From the NCBI RefSeq assembly GCF_036014175.1, contig NZ_CP107917.1:9238001-9302000 (forward strand): a stretch of 64,000 bases of DNA, read 5' to 3'. Position 1 is the first letter of the stretch. Each line of letters opens with the position of its first letter. The translations under genes were made by a program, and so were the position numbers. This DNA is from Streptomyces sp. NBC_00443 (lineage in GTDB: Bacteria > Actinomycetota > Actinomycetes > Streptomycetales > Streptomycetaceae). Below the pieces are notes generated by a model, which was not told the origin of the DNA, searched no databases, and saw only the letters and a program-made list of their open reading frames with translations. Of the stretch, positions 1 through 9,826 are shown piece after piece.

Positions 1-497
1 TGGTCCCGCAGAACTTCGCCTGTTGGCCCCTGCGCGCCCGCGAGAACATCACCCTCGGCCAGCCGAAGTCACACGACGACGCACCGGTGTGGGACGTCGT
101 CGACGCCATCGGTATGCGCGAGGCGATCGAGGAGCTGCCCCAGCAACTCGACACCCTCCTCGCCAAGGAACTGTGGGGCGGAGCCGAGTTGTCCGGCGGG
201 CAGTGGCAGCGTCTGGTGTGCGGCCGGGCGCTCTACAGGCAGACCCCGCTGCTGATTCTGGACGAGCCGACCTCACAGATGGACGCCCGCGGTGAGCACG
301 CCATCTTCCTTGAGATCAAACGGATCGCCGCCGAGCGCATGACGATCGTCGTCACCCACCAGCTCGAAAACACCAAGCTCGCCGACCGCATCCTCGTCAT
401 GGACAAAGGCCGTGTCATCGAACAGGGCACGTACGACGACCTGGCCGGCGGTGGGGGCCTCTTCGCGGAGCTCGTTGCCCTGGCTCAGGACCGGTGA
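1..497 (+). CDS. ABC transporter ATP-binding domain, C-terminal part (5' end outside window)
   Basis: The frame is open from base 3 to the TGA at 495-497, about 164 codons. It covers the second half of an ABC ATPase: Q-loop region (VPQNF), signature LSGGQ, Walker B LLILDEP and H-loop THQL. Walker A must lie before the window. The ending, with VIEQGTYDDL followed by a short tail, is typical of the nucleotide-binding domain of fused exporter-type half-transporters. The substrate cannot be inferred. The gene ends 25 bases before the stop of the convergent minus-strand phosphatase gene, so the two are tail to tail. Confidence 0.9.
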   Translation, partial: VPQNFACWPLRARENITLGQPKSHDDAPVWDVVDAIGMREAIEELPQQLDTLLAKELWGGAELSGGQWQRLVCGRALYRQTPLLILDEPTSQMDARGEHAIFLEIKRIAAERMTIVVTHQLENTKLADRILVMDKGRVIEQGTYDDLAGGGGLFAELVALAQDR

Positions 498-522
498 CGG
501 CCGCGGTCGGCCGTATGGCACC

Positions 523-3500
523 TCAGTCAGCCTGGGGGTCGCCGGTTCGACACGATGGTTCGGCGGTGGCGGCGAGCAGAGCGGTGTCGTCGTCGACGCG
601 GTCGGGGGTGTTCAGCAGCTCCAGGGCTCGTTCGGTGATCTGCTGGGGGTCGGTGCGGGTGGCGGCGGGCAGCGCGCCGCAGGTCTGGCGTAGGGCCTCC
701 AGGCAGCAGTCCAAGGACAGTGCCCGGTTTTCCACCAGGCCGTCGGTGTACAGCAGCAGACTGGAGCCGGGCGGGAACGCCACCTCGCGGTCGACCGGGG
801 TGCTGCCCAGCCCCAGCGGCAGCGCCGGGGGCAGCTCCAGATAGGCGGTGTCGGTGGCTATCAGCAAGGGCGGCAGGTGCCCGCTGGCGGCGTAGCGCAG
901 GCGGTGGCGGTGTGGGTCGTAGACCGCGTACAGGCAGGTGGCAAATCGTTCGGTGGCGAGCGACTGCAGGTAGGCGTCCAGCCTGGCCAGCACCTGGGCC
1001 GGGCTGGCGCCTTCCATCGCGAGGCTGTGCAGGGCGGAGCGGAGTTGGCCCATCACGATGGCGGCTTCCACGTCGTGGCCCATGACGTCGCCGATGGCCA
1101 GCCCCACGGCGCCGTCGGGCAGTGCGAGCACGTCGTACCAGTCGCCGCCGACCTCGGCGCCGCGGTTGCTGGCCCGGTAGTGGGTGGCCAGGCGCACCCC
1201 GGGCACCTGGGGCAGGTGGTGGGGCAGCAGGGCGCGCTGCAGGGTCAGGGCGAGGTGGCGTTCGTTGTGGTACCGGGTGGCGTTGTCGTAGGCCAGGGCC
1301 AGGCGGTGGGTGAGGTTCTCCAGATACTTGTGTTCGACCGCGGAATAGCCGGTCTGCCGGACCAGTACCAGGGCCCCCAGTGTCCGGTCGTGGGCATGCA
1401 GCGGCAGGGCGAGGTTGGCGGCGGGCGGTGGGTGCGGGCCGGCTGGGGCCGGGGCGGTGCCGTTGATCGCGTGGGTGGCGGCGGTGGCCAGGGCTTCGGG
1501 GGAAAGAAGGGGGGCGCCGGCGATGTAGGCCGGGGGCGACTGTGCCGGGGCGGGTGTCGCGGCGGTGAGGTGGATGCTGATCTGGTCGGCGAAGTCGGGC
1601 AGCAGGATCTGGCCGACGGTCTGGAGTATCTGTTCCGGGTCGAGGGTCGCGGACAGCCGCAGGCCCGCGTCGGCCAGGGAGGCCAGCACGGCCAGTTGGC
1701 TGCGGGTCTCGGTCAGGACCTGTTCGCGCAGCCGGGACAGCTCCAACCCGGTGCGGACGCGCGCCAGCAACTGGCGTGCGGAGAAGGGTTTGGCCAGGTA
1801 GTCGTCGGCTCCGGCCTGCCGGCCCTGCATGGATTCCTCCTCGCCGGCGCGGGCGGTGAGCAAGACGATGGGCAGGCGGGCGGTGCGCGGGTCGGCGCGC
1901 AGTGCCCGGACCAGCTCGAAGCCGTCCATGCGGGGCATCATCACGTCGCTGAGCACCAGCTGCACCGGCTGCGCCAGGGCCATTTCCAGGGCGGCCCGGC
2001 CGTCGGCGGCAAGCAGCACGTCGTAGTCGGGCTCCAGGAGCTGGGCGAGGTAGGCGCGCATGTCGGCGTTGTCGTCGACGACCAGCAGGCGGGCCCGGTG
2101 GGGACGATCGGCTTCGTGCGGCTGGGGGCTGTGGGGGGCGTCGTGCGTCGCGGGGGCGTGCGGGGTGGGTGCCGCGGGGGCGGCCGGGGCGGGGACGGGG
2201 TCAGCCGCCAGCCAGCCCAGCGCCTCGTCCACATAGGCCGCGGCGCGGCCGGACCGGCCGCCTCCGCCTTCCCCGGGGGTTTCCCGGGTGATCCAGCGCC
2301 GGCGGCGGGCGGGTCCGGGCGTGGCCGGTGGGCGGCGGCGAAGGGCAGGTCCACGGTGACGTGAGTGCCCTGGCCGAGCCGGCTTTCCACACCGACGGTG
2401 CCGCCGTGCGCTTCCACGAGGTCCTTCACCAGCACCAAGCCGAGGCCGCTGCCCTCATGGGAGCGGGAGCGGGCGCCGCGGACCCGGTGGAAGCGCTCGA
2501 ACAGGCGCGGAAGCTCGTCCGCGGGGATACCGGTTCCGGTGTCGGTCACGGTCAGCCGGGCTCGGTCGCCGGCCGCGGCCACCTGCACCCGGGCGCCGCC
2601 GGTGAAGGTGAACTTCAGGGCGTTGCTGAGCAGGTTGAGGATGATCTTCTCCCACATCTCCCGGTCCAGGGACACCGGCCTGGACAGCGGCGGGCAGTCC
2701 ACCTCCAACGTCAGCCCGGCCGCCTCGAAGGCGGAACGGAACACCCCGGCCAGCTCGGCCGTGGCACCGGCAAGGTCGACCGGCTCCAGGGCCGGGCGTA
2801 TCTGTCCGGCCTCGGCCCTGGCGACCTCCAGGAGGGTGTTGACCTGCTTCAGCAGGCGCAGGGCGCCACGCTCGGCCAGCTCCAGCTGCTCGCGCCGCTG
2901 TGGCCGCTCCTCGTCGGCCAGGGCCTGCTGGAGAGGGCCCAGGAGCAGGGTGAGCGGGGTGCGCAACTCATGGCTGACGTTGGCGAAGAAGGTGGTCTTG
3001 GCCCGGTCCAGCTCGGCCAGCGCCTCCGCCCGCCGGCGCTGCTCGTCGTGAGCGAGCGCGGCCGTCAGCGCCCCGGCCACGGCGGAGGCGAGCACCTCCA
3101 AGAAGTCCCGGTATGCCCCTGCCGGCGGGAAGCAGGGGTTGACGCCCACCACCAGGACGCCCTCCACCTGGCCCGCACAGTCCAGCGGCAGAGCCAGCGC
3201 CTGCTCGACCGGGAGCCGCGAGGCCGCGGCGTGCCGCCCGGCCGTGTTGCCTCGGGTGAACGCCGCAGCCGGCAGCGTGGCGGGGGCACCGTCGGCAACC
3301 ACCTGAGCCAGCCGGGCCGCGACCTCCGACCCGTCGGCCGCACTCAGCGAGGCGGATTCGGGCGCCGGCTGCAGCCCGGCGGAGGCGGCCGGCCCCAGCA
3401 TCCCCGGCTCGGAGGCAAGGTAGAGGCCCAGAAACGGGATCTCCTCGGGATAGGAGCCCAGCACCTCTGATACGACGCGGGCGACCTCGCCCGGGGTGAC

Positions 3501-4052
3501 CAGACCGGCGGTGCGGGCGCCGGTCTCGCTCAGCAGGCGCAGTCGGCGCTCGCCCAGTACCCGGCCGGTGGTTTCGGTGATGATCTGCAGCACGCCGCCG
3601 GCGGTGCCGTCGTCCAGTAGCACGGGCTGAAAGGAGGAGTCGAAGTAGCACTGTTCCGGAAAGCCGTGGCGCTCCATGACGAGCGGCTCATCGGGGATCA
3701 GCAGGGACTTGCGGGTGTCGATCACATAGTGGAAGTGGGAGCTCACGGGGTGGGCCCAGACTTCGGGGAACACATCCTTGTAGGGCTTGCCGAGCGCCCA
3801 GGGGTGTTTGGCGCCGACTATGGGTGAGGAGCCCAGGTTGTACAGCGTGGCGAATTCGGTACCCCAGTACAGAGCCATCCCGTGCTCAGAGGTGAGCATG
3901 AGGCGCAGGGTGTCCACCAGGGGCCCCGGCCAGGACTCAGGGGGCCCGAGCGGCGTCGTCGCCCACTCGATCCCGGCCAGAAGCTCGCCGAACGCGCCGG
4001 CCTCGGCGAACATCCGGGCCGCCGCGGTGCGCGGGTCTTCGGGCCGGGTCAT
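523..4052 (-). CDS. Hybrid histidine kinase / receiver / SpoIIE phosphatase (one frameshift)
   Basis: Multi-domain signalling protein of about 1176 residues if one indel is repaired. In order: a PAS-like N-terminal sensor region, a GAF-like region, HisKA with SHELRTPL, HATPase with N-box NLLSNALKF and G-boxes DTGTGIP and GSGLGL, a receiver with LVVDD and VLSDVMMPRMDG and Lys in KPF, a second GAF region, and a PP2C/SpoIIE phosphatase with GGDWYD and GDVMGHD. Such proteins are thought to set anti-sigma-antagonist phosphorylation. The start ATG at 4052 is preceded by AGGAGG; an earlier in-frame start at 4118 is less likely. The frame breaks near 2284. Adding one G to the GGG run restores SPGETPGEGGGG followed by YVDEALGWL, which suggests a sequencing deletion. 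If the break is real, the halves are a separate kinase and a response-regulator phosphatase. Confidence 0.85.
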
Positions 4053-4220
4053 CGAGAGATCTTCCTCCTGGCGCCTACGTGATTCGCCCGCGCCCTCCCA
4101 GCGCTGCCAAACGCTCACAGCGGATCTTCCGAGCAGATCGGACGCCGGATCCGACGGTTCCGGCTGTACTCCTGCCAGAACTGCAAGGTTAAAATATTCT
4201 AAACTGCGATTTGCTCAGAA

Positions 4221-4330
4221 GTGTACGTATTCAGCCGCACACCGACGGCGGCGATCATTGACTCGCAGTCCCTGCGGGCTGCTGACACCGTCAGCGCCGA
4301 CGATGTGGGCAGCGACGGCGGGAAGGACCC
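4221..4330 (+). pseudogene. IS5-family transposase remnant
   Basis: The first 35 or so codons of the frame starting at 4221 read SRTPTAAIIDSQSLRAADTV. That is the region around the first catalytic Asp (IDSQS) of IS5-group DDE transposases. After about 4330 the frame runs directly into glycogen-debranching sequence. Nothing else of the element is recognisable on either side. The call rests on remembered family motifs. Confidence 0.55.
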
Positions 4331-5463
4331 GGCCGTCGCCCTGCACCGCCTATGCCTGACCGACCCGCGCTCGTCGCACCCGGACCGGCCGGGCCAGTTC
4401 CTGGCCGGCGGCGCCCCCTGGTTCCTCACCCTCTTCGGCCGCGACGCGCTCTGGGCCGCCCGCATGCTCCTCCTGCTCGGCACCGATCTCGCCGCCGGCA
4501 CCCTGCGCACGCTGGCCCGCCGCCAGGACGCCGTCACCGACCCGGCCACGGAGGAACAGCCGGGCAAGATCGTCCACGAGGTACGCCGCGCCGCCCTCCG
4601 GATCGCGGACCGTCTCTCCCTTCCGCCTGTGTACTACGGCACCGTGGACGCCACCCCACTGTGGATCACCCTGCTCCACGACGCCTGGCGCTGGGGCACG
4701 GCCCCGGCAGAGGTCGAGGAGCTGCTGCCGCACGCAGAGGCGGCACTCGCCTGGATGCGCGAGGCGGCGGACGCGAGCGGCGACGGGTTCCTCAAGTACG
4801 TCGACCAGACCGGCCACGGCCTGTCCAACCAGGGTTGGAAGGACTCGGACGACTCCATCCGCTACCGCGGCGGCCGCCGCGCCCACGCACCGATCGCCCT
4901 GTGCGAAGTCCGGGCGTACGCCTACGAGGCCGCCCGCGCCGGGGCCGCACTGCCGCGCGCGTTCGGGCGGCCGGGCGCGGACGCCTGGGAGGACTGGGCG
5001 GACCAGCTGGCGACCCGCTTCCGCGAACGCTTCTGGGTGAGGACGAGAACGGCCCGTTCCCCGCGGTCGCCCTGGACGGCGACGGCAAGCCGGTCGACTC
5101 CGTCACTTCCGGCTTCGGTCATCTCCTCGGCACGGGCCTGCTCAACGCGGAGGAGAGCGCGCTGCTGGCCGCCCGCCTCGCCGGCCCGGACCTCGACGCG
5201 GGACACGGCCTGCGCACCCTGAGCAGCGACGCGGTGGCTACAACCCCTTTGGCTACCACGTCGGTGCGATCTGGCCGCACGACACCGCGATCGCGGTCCA
5301 CGGCCTGGTCAGGGCCGGTTTCCCGGGAGCCGCCGCGTCCCTGGCGGACGGTCTGCTCGCGGCGTCGGCGGCATTCGACGCCCGCCTTCCCGAACTCTTC
5401 GCCGGCCACGGCACCGAGGCGGGCACCGGGCCCGCTCCCTACCCCGCGTCCTGCCGACCCCAG
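4331..5463 (+). pseudogene. Glycogen debranching (amylo-alpha-1,6-glucosidase-like) fragment
   Basis: This is the catalytic (alpha/alpha)6 part of an MGH1-type debranching enzyme, with APWFLTLFGRDALWAARM, EEQPGKIVHE, YYGTVDATPLWITLL, NQGWKDSDD and VGAIWPHDTA. The N-terminal half is missing and the frame is joined to an IS5 transposase remnant. The C-terminus stops after PYPASCRPQ, where the family normally continues AWAAA. Two further frame breaks lie near 5037 (expected FWVEDENGPF) and 5236 (expected DAGGYNPFGYH). Each is repaired by one extra G and could be a base-calling error. The two truncations are real, so the gene is dead. A related fragment lies at 22400-23609. Confidence 0.8.
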
Positions 5464-5586
5464 GCTGAGAAGCGCCGGGACGGCCGGAACCACGCACACG
5501 GCGACACGAGAATGGCCACGGCAGGATCCTCCGCAGATGGGTGCAGCTGGGTAAGGAACGATTGCCTGCCGACCCCAGGCCACGTG

Positions 5587-6807
5587 TCAGAGGAACCGGC
5601 GGATCGGCGCGACTGCGGTCTCCTGCAACCGCTGCGTGATGGAGCGGCTCCGCCAACGACCCCGCTCCATCAGTTCACTCGCACGCAGATCCTCGTCGAA
5701 GTGCCGGTCCAGGGTGGCGGTGAAGTCCTCGTCCAGGACCGTGAGCATCACCTCCTCGTCGTGGTCGAGGGAGCGGCGGTTGAAGTTGGTGGAGCCGATC
5801 AGCGCGGCGACGTGATCGACGGTGATCACCTTCGCGTGCATCATCGTCGGCTGGTACTGATAGATCCGTACGCCGCAGGCCAGGAGGTCCTCGTAGAAGT
5901 TCTGGCCGGCCAGCTGGCAGACGCGCTTGTCGGTGTACGGGCCGGGCAGCAGGATCTCCACTTCCACCCCGCGCCGCGCGGTCGTGCACAGCAGCTCGAC
6001 GAAGTAGGCGTCCGGGGCGAAGTAGGCGGTCGCCAGCCGGAAGCGCTCCTGCGCCGACTCCACGGCGACCCGCAGCAGCGTCTGCATGTCCTGCCAGCCG
6101 AAACTGGCCGAACCGCGCACCACCTGCACCACGGCAGCGCCTTCGGGGGTGTGCTCGGCGAAACGGTCGCGGTCGTCGAACAGGGTGTCGTGGCACTCGG
6201 CCCAGTTCTGCGCGAAGGCGGCGGCGATCCCGTCGACAGCGGGGCCGCGCACCTGGACGTGCGTGTCGCGCCACTCATCCGGATTGCGGGCGTTGCCGCA
6301 CCACTCCTCTGCGATGCCCACGCCGCCCGTGAAGGCCGTCTGCTCGTCGACCACGAGCACCTTGCGGTGGCAGCGGTGGTTCTGCTTGAGCGGGGAGAGG
6401 TACAAGGGCTTGCGGAACCACGTCACTTCGGCGCCGGCCCGCTCCATCAGGTCCAGCAGGTCCTGCTCGATGAGCCGGCTGCCGAACCCGTCCAGCAGAA
6501 GCCGCACCCGTACGCCGTCGCGGGCTCGGTCCGCCAGGGCTTCGGCGAAGTGGCGAGCTATCTCGCCCCTCCAGTACACGAACGTCATCATGTCCACGGA
6601 GTGCTCGGCGGCACGGATGGCGTCCAGCATCGCTGTGAAGATCTCGTCCCCGTTGCGCAGCGCCACCAGCGCATTGCCTTCGGTCGCGGCGATCCCGATC
6701 AGCCGCTCCAGCCGACGCCGCATTCGCTGCTTGCGCTCGGCCATGGAGCCGTTTGGCGCGACGGGCGACTGCTGGGGCGACTCGGACCCGCTGTTCGTGA
6801 TGGTCAT
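5587..6807 (-). CDS. Phospholipase D-type cardiolipin synthase-like protein
   Basis: A 406-residue protein with two HKD motifs: HRKVLVVDE, and HAKVITVDHVAALIGSTNF followed by NRRS. This layout is that of bacterial cardiolipin synthases and related PLD-superfamily phosphatidyltransferases, which join phosphatidyl groups at the membrane. No membrane segment is obvious at the N-terminus (MTITNSGSESPQQSP). It therefore resembles the soluble or peripherally attached ClsB/C-type class more than the classic membrane-anchored form. The start ATG is preceded by AAGGGGAG. No operon partner is seen; the nearest minus-strand gene is the STAS protein ending at 7016. Confidence 0.88.
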   Translation of the reverse strand: MTITNSGSESPQQSPVAPNGSMAERKQRMRRRLERLIGIAATEGNALVALRNGDEIFTAMLDAIRAAEHSVDMMTFVYWRGEIARHFAEALADRARDGVRVRLLLDGFGSRLIEQDLLDLMERAGAEVTWFRKPLYLSPLKQNHRCHRKVLVVDEQTAFTGGVGIAEEWCGNARNPDEWRDTHVQVRGPAVDGIAAAFAQNWAECHDTLFDDRDRFAEHTPEGAAVVQVVRGSASFGWQDMQTLLRVAVESAQERFRLATAYFAPDAYFVELLCTTARRGVEVEILLPGPYTDKRVCQLAGQNFYEDLLACGVRIYQYQPTMMHAKVITVDHVAALIGSTNFNRRSLDHDEEVMLTVLDEDFTATLDRHFDEDLRASELMERGRWRSRSITQRLQETAVAPIRRFL

Positions 6808-7015
6808 GACTCCCCTTGGCCGGCCCGAGAGGGCTACCCCGTACGCCGGCCACCGCCGGGGCGAGGTTCGACTGTACTCAGCCGCACGCCGGTCGGACCG
6901 GCCCGCGTACCCCGCAATCGGCTCCGTCGTGACCTTCGCCTTCAGCGAGCCTTCAACGACCAGGAGGCGCCGCCAGGAGCAATAGCTGAAACGTGCCGGT
7001 GACTTGGCGCGTCTG
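6808..7015. other. Intergenic, nothing recognised
   Basis: This stretch lies between the PLD-type gene and the STAS gene, both on the minus strand. It should hold the PLD gene promoter. I see no gene, repeat or clear hairpin. Confidence 0.4.
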
Positions 7016-7393
7016 TCAGTTGTGGAGGGCCTGGGGGAGGGTTTCGCGGCAGTCGATGAAGGTGTCGACGCCGACGAGCCGGATGGTGCGCTCCACGGGT
7101 TCGGCGAGGGCGGCGAGGCGGAGCCAGCCGCCGGCCTCGGCCAGGCTGCGGTGGGCGGAGATGAAGATGTTGATGCCGGTGGAGTCCATGAAGCTGACGG
7201 TGCTCATGTCGACCACGACGCGCGGCCCGCCAGGGGTGGTGAGGGTCAGGGCTTGCCGCAAGGGTTCGCAGGTCTGCTGATCGATCTCGCCTGTGGCGGT
7301 CACCACGCGGACACCGTCGTCGATGGTGGTGGTCACCGACAGCCGGCCCCGTTGCCCGGCCCGTTCGGTCGCCGTCATCTCTTGCTCAGCCAT
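7016..7393 (-). CDS. STAS-domain anti-anti-sigma factor
   Basis: About 125 residues forming a single STAS domain. The phosphorylatable serine lies in SFMDSTGIN and is preceded by the usual TGEIDQQT strand. By family, such proteins bind an RsbW-type kinase when unphosphorylated and free a sigma factor. The chosen start is ATG at 7393, with AGGA nine bases upstream; ATG at 7378 is possible. It is divergent from an RsbW-like ATP-binding protein at 7565, sharing a 170-bp intergenic region. That suggests a partner-switch pair, perhaps dephosphorylated by the SpoIIE phosphatase encoded at 523-4052. Confidence 0.88.
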   Translation of the reverse strand: MAEQEMTATERAGQRGRLSVTTTIDDGVRVVTATGEIDQQTCEPLRQALTLTTPGGPRVVVDMSTVSFMDSTGINIFISAHRSLAEAGGWLRLAALAEPVERTIRLVGVDTFIDCRETLPQALHN

Positions 7394-7564
7394 ATAGGTG
7401 ATCCTGGCACGTCGGGTTCTACGACCCAAGTGCTACCCGCTTCGTATGAGTGAACTCTCTGGATGGTGGAGCCGGCAAGGCGTGCTCGGCGTCACCGTAC
7501 GCGGGGGAGTCAACCGGCTGCCCGTGGGTAGGCGGGGGCGTGTGGACCGGGAGCGACGGCATTG

Positions 7565-8044
7565 ATGAGTGAAGTGGGGCCGTTGGACGAGGACGGCAGG
7601 GCGCGGGGCGGCTCTTCGTCCTTGCAGACCACGGTGGCCCTGGAGGGCGGCGGAGCGACGATCGCTCAGGCCCGTCATCTGGCCGTGGACTTCCTCTCCC
7701 GGGTACAGGACCGGCATGGGATGCCTGTGTCGCAGCGTGCCGTGGAGCTGACACAGCTGGTTGTCAGCGAGCTGGTCACCAACGCCCGCAAGTACGCTCC
7801 TGGGCCGGTGCTGATGCACCTGGGTGTGGCGGGCGAGGCGGTGGAGGTCGTGGTGTGGGACTCCGACCCGGTCCTTCCGGTGGCCCGGGCCGCCGATGCC
7901 GGCCGTGTCGGCCAGCACGGCCTGGAGATCGTCATGGCCGTGGCCGAGGGCTTCGAGGCGCAGCGAGAGCCGGTCGGCAAACGCATCACGGTCCGCATCA
8001 CCCTGCGCGATGATGCCGACGTCACGGGATGCCGGGTCCAATAG
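7565..8044 (+). CDS. RsbW-like ATP-binding protein (anti-sigma kinase family)
   Basis: About 159 residues with a GHKL/HATPase fold: N-box ELVTNARKYAPG, G1 VVWDSDP and G2 VGQHGLEIV. The C-terminus VGKRITVRITLRDD is typical of Streptomyces regulators of the RsbW/SpoIIAB type, most of which are poorly characterised. A TTG three bases upstream could also be the start. It sits divergently next to a STAS protein, the expected partner. Remnants of other stress-response genes follow (8045-9498). Confidence 0.85.
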   Translation: MSEVGPLDEDGRARGGSSSLQTTVALEGGGATIAQARHLAVDFLSRVQDRHGMPVSQRAVELTQLVVSELVTNARKYAPGPVLMHLGVAGEAVEVVVWDSDPVLPVARAADAGRVGQHGLEIVMAVAEGFEAQREPVGKRITVRITLRDDADVTGCRVQ

Positions 8045-8265
8045 GCGGGCCTTGGGCCCTCGACGTGGTTCACGGCGCAGATGACCGTGCGGTGGTGCAG
8101 CTGCTGGTGCTTGGCGCGCAGCCGCTCCGCCTCGGCCCGCAGGCCGCTGCCTGTGGTGCGGGGCGCCGGATCAGCGCGTTCGGAGGCAGCCACGAGCTCA
8201 GCCACGACTTCAGCCACGGGGGCTACGTCCCGAACCCGCACCCCACCACACGAGTAGCCACTCAT
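8045..8265 (-). pseudogene. Possible ANTAR/coiled-coil regulator remnant
   Basis: From an ATG at 8265 the minus strand reads through VRDVAPVAEVVAELVAASERAD and then LRAEAERLRAKHQQLHHRTV. This is a heptad-like helix resembling the segment before an ANTAR domain. After about 75 codons the frame runs antisense through the neighbouring ATP-binding gene and loses resemblance. This is likely a 3'-truncated fragment, and the identification is tentative. Confidence 0.3.
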
Positions 8266-8270
8266 TCCAT

Positions 8271-8457
8271 GTCTCGGGCACTGGGGTTGGCGGAGGGCTT
8301 CCAAGCGGCTTCCGCCGCTGGGGTGGTGGGATGGGTGGGAAATACCTGGTCCAGGCCGACGAGGCGGAAGATGCGATTGACACGGTCGGGGACGGCGGCC
8401 AGGACGATTCCCGCGTCGGCGGTCAGGGCGTGATTGCGGGCGGCGATGATGACGGTT
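8271..8457 (-). pseudogene. C-terminal fragment of a STAS-type protein
   Basis: One minus-strand frame between a stop at about 8458 and TGA at 8271 reads HALTADAGIVLAAVPDRVNR, then FRLVGLDQVFPTHPT. This is the last helix and tail of an anti-sigma-factor-antagonist STAS domain. The first two thirds, including the DSxG loop, are gone. It abuts the PAS fragment directly upstream, as expected from a deletion joining two genes. Confidence 0.6.
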
Positions 8458-8668
8458 CACCGCGCTCGTAGCCGAGCCAGTCCAGCAGGGTCGTGTTGAT
8501 CTTTGCTATCCGGCCGTCGAGCAGGGTGGACAGGTAGCCGCAGGGTGCGTTCTCGTACAGGTCCTCGGCGCTGTCTTCCAACAAGGCGGAGAACTGCGCC
8601 TGTTCATCGACCGGGTCCTGGTCCTCCTGCGGATCTGCGTCTTCTTCCTCGCTGCCGGTCGTGCACAT
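8423..8668 (-). pseudogene. PAS-domain start of an RsbP-like phosphatase, truncated
   Basis: ATG at 8668 overlaps the TGA of the RsbQ-like hydrolase (TGATG). About 65 residues resemble the N-terminus of PAS/PP2C phosphatases: FSALLEDSAEDLYENAPCGY followed by LSTLLDGRIAKINTTLLDWL. The reading then breaks off at GYERGE and the frame ends in sequence that belongs to a STAS fragment. The PAS domain is incomplete and the phosphatase domain is missing. Its overlap with an RsbQ-like gene implies that an RsbQ-RsbP energy-stress pair was once encoded here. Confidence 0.6.
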
Positions 8669-9498
8669 CAGCCGAGAGCCCTGGCGAAGGCGGTGATCTC
8701 CTCGGCGGTCTCCTCCGGAGCGGCCAGCTGAGGGCAGTGGCCCGTCGCGTCCAGCGGGACCAGGCTGCTCCCCGGGATCTGTGCGCGGACGAACTCGCCC
8801 ACATCCGGTGGGGCGATGGCATCGCTGGAGCACTGGGCCACCAGCGTCGGGATGTTCACCTTGGCGAGGTCGGCGCGGTTGTCGGACAGGAAGGTCACCC
8901 GGGCGAAGACCCGGGCGATGTCCGGGTCCGTGCGGCAGAAGCTGTTGGTCAGCTCCTCGCCCAGCTCCGGCCGGTCGGGATTGCCCATGATGACCGGCGC
9001 CATCGCTCCCGACCAGCCCAGGTAGTTCGCGTCCAGCGACTCCAGAAGCTCCTCGATGTCCGCGGCGCTGAAACCGCCCCGGTACCCGGTATCCGGGTCG
9101 TCGATGAAACACGGCGAGGGCGCGAGCAGGACCAGACCGGCGAACGCCTCCGGCTCCCGCGCGGCGGCCAGCACCCCCATCATCGCGCTCACCGAATGCC
9201 CCACAAAGAGCACGGGCCCAAGAGCCAGCTCCCGGCACAGCTCCAGGACATCGTCGGTGTACCCGTCCAGAGTCGAATGCCGCTCCCGGCTCCACGCCGA
9301 CAGATCCGAACGCCCCTATCCCACGTGATCGAAGACGACCACTGTGAAGTCACGCTCCAGCGTCGGCACAATCAGGCGCCACAGGTTCTGGTCGCACCCG
9401 AAGCCGTGCGCCAGCATCACCACCGGCCCACCAGCCCGTCCAGTCACCCGAACGCGGTTCCTGCTGCGCACATCTATGCGGCACATCCTGGCAGACAC
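8668..9498 (-). pseudogene. RsbQ-like alpha/beta hydrolase with internal amber codon
   Basis: An alpha/beta-hydrolase of about 276 residues resembling RsbQ. It has the N-terminal RNRVRVTGRAGGPVVMLAHG, HGFGCDQNLWR, FDHVG, nucleophile elbow FVGHSVSAMMG, and a C-terminal acid and His (SSDAIAPP, DATGHCPQL). A TAG stands in frame at about 9317-9319, between FDHVG and GRSDLSAWS, where the family normally has Ser or Ala. The frame is otherwise unbroken on both sides. A single substitution (for example TCG to TAG) explains it, unlike the indels elsewhere in the window. RsbQ partners the PAS phosphatase RsbP, whose truncated start overlaps this stop codon. Confidence 0.75.
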
Positions 9499-9650
9499 CC
9501 GTCAACCGCCCCCTCATCGGTGCCAATCGCGCCGCCACAACCCTTACCAGGCCTGATCAGACCTCCGCTTCCCCAAGCTCGTGGAAGGTCGGAGGGAGCC
9601 CCGGTGGGTTCCTTGGCCCCTTTGACCTTGCCGCGACGTCACGGCTTCTA

Positions 9651-9710
9651 CTGACCTTCAAAGCGTGGTGTCGTAGGGGGTGACGTCTCGTGATCCATGC
9701 GGTAGGCCGA
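9651..9710 (+). mobile_element. Solo IS630-type end
   Basis: After a TA dinucleotide, bases 9651-9672 are identical to the 22-bp terminal repeat of the IS630-type element at 33710-35739 (it begins CTGACCTTCAAAGCG). The next 40 bases resemble the inner end of that element's transposase side, including GACGTCTCGTGATCC. No transposase follows rightward; an acetyltransferase gene does. Confidence 0.7.
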
Positions 9711-9826
9711 CGTGGTCAGTAGGAAGGGTGACGGGCGGTCAGCGACAGGTCGTTCAGCGAGGAGTCCGGTGTCAGTCGTCTCTTGACGGCATCGGGTGTT
9801 CCCCGAAGCCGAGTATTGCGGTGGAC

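Noticed and set aside
877..2364. A 495-codon open frame on the plus strand across the phosphatase region
   Set aside because: It is antisense to the conserved receiver and SpoIIE domains, is Gly/Gln/Val-rich, lacks a ribosome-binding site and matches no family. It is a GC-bias shadow.
5450..5580. 16-bp direct repeat as an attachment site pair
   Set aside because: The repeats are only 115 bp apart with no integrase nearby; a deletion or duplication breakpoint is a simpler reading.
5512..7002. A long plus-strand frame across the PLD-type gene
   Set aside because: It is antisense to both HKD motifs. Only its first bases might matter, as the tail of the debranching relic.
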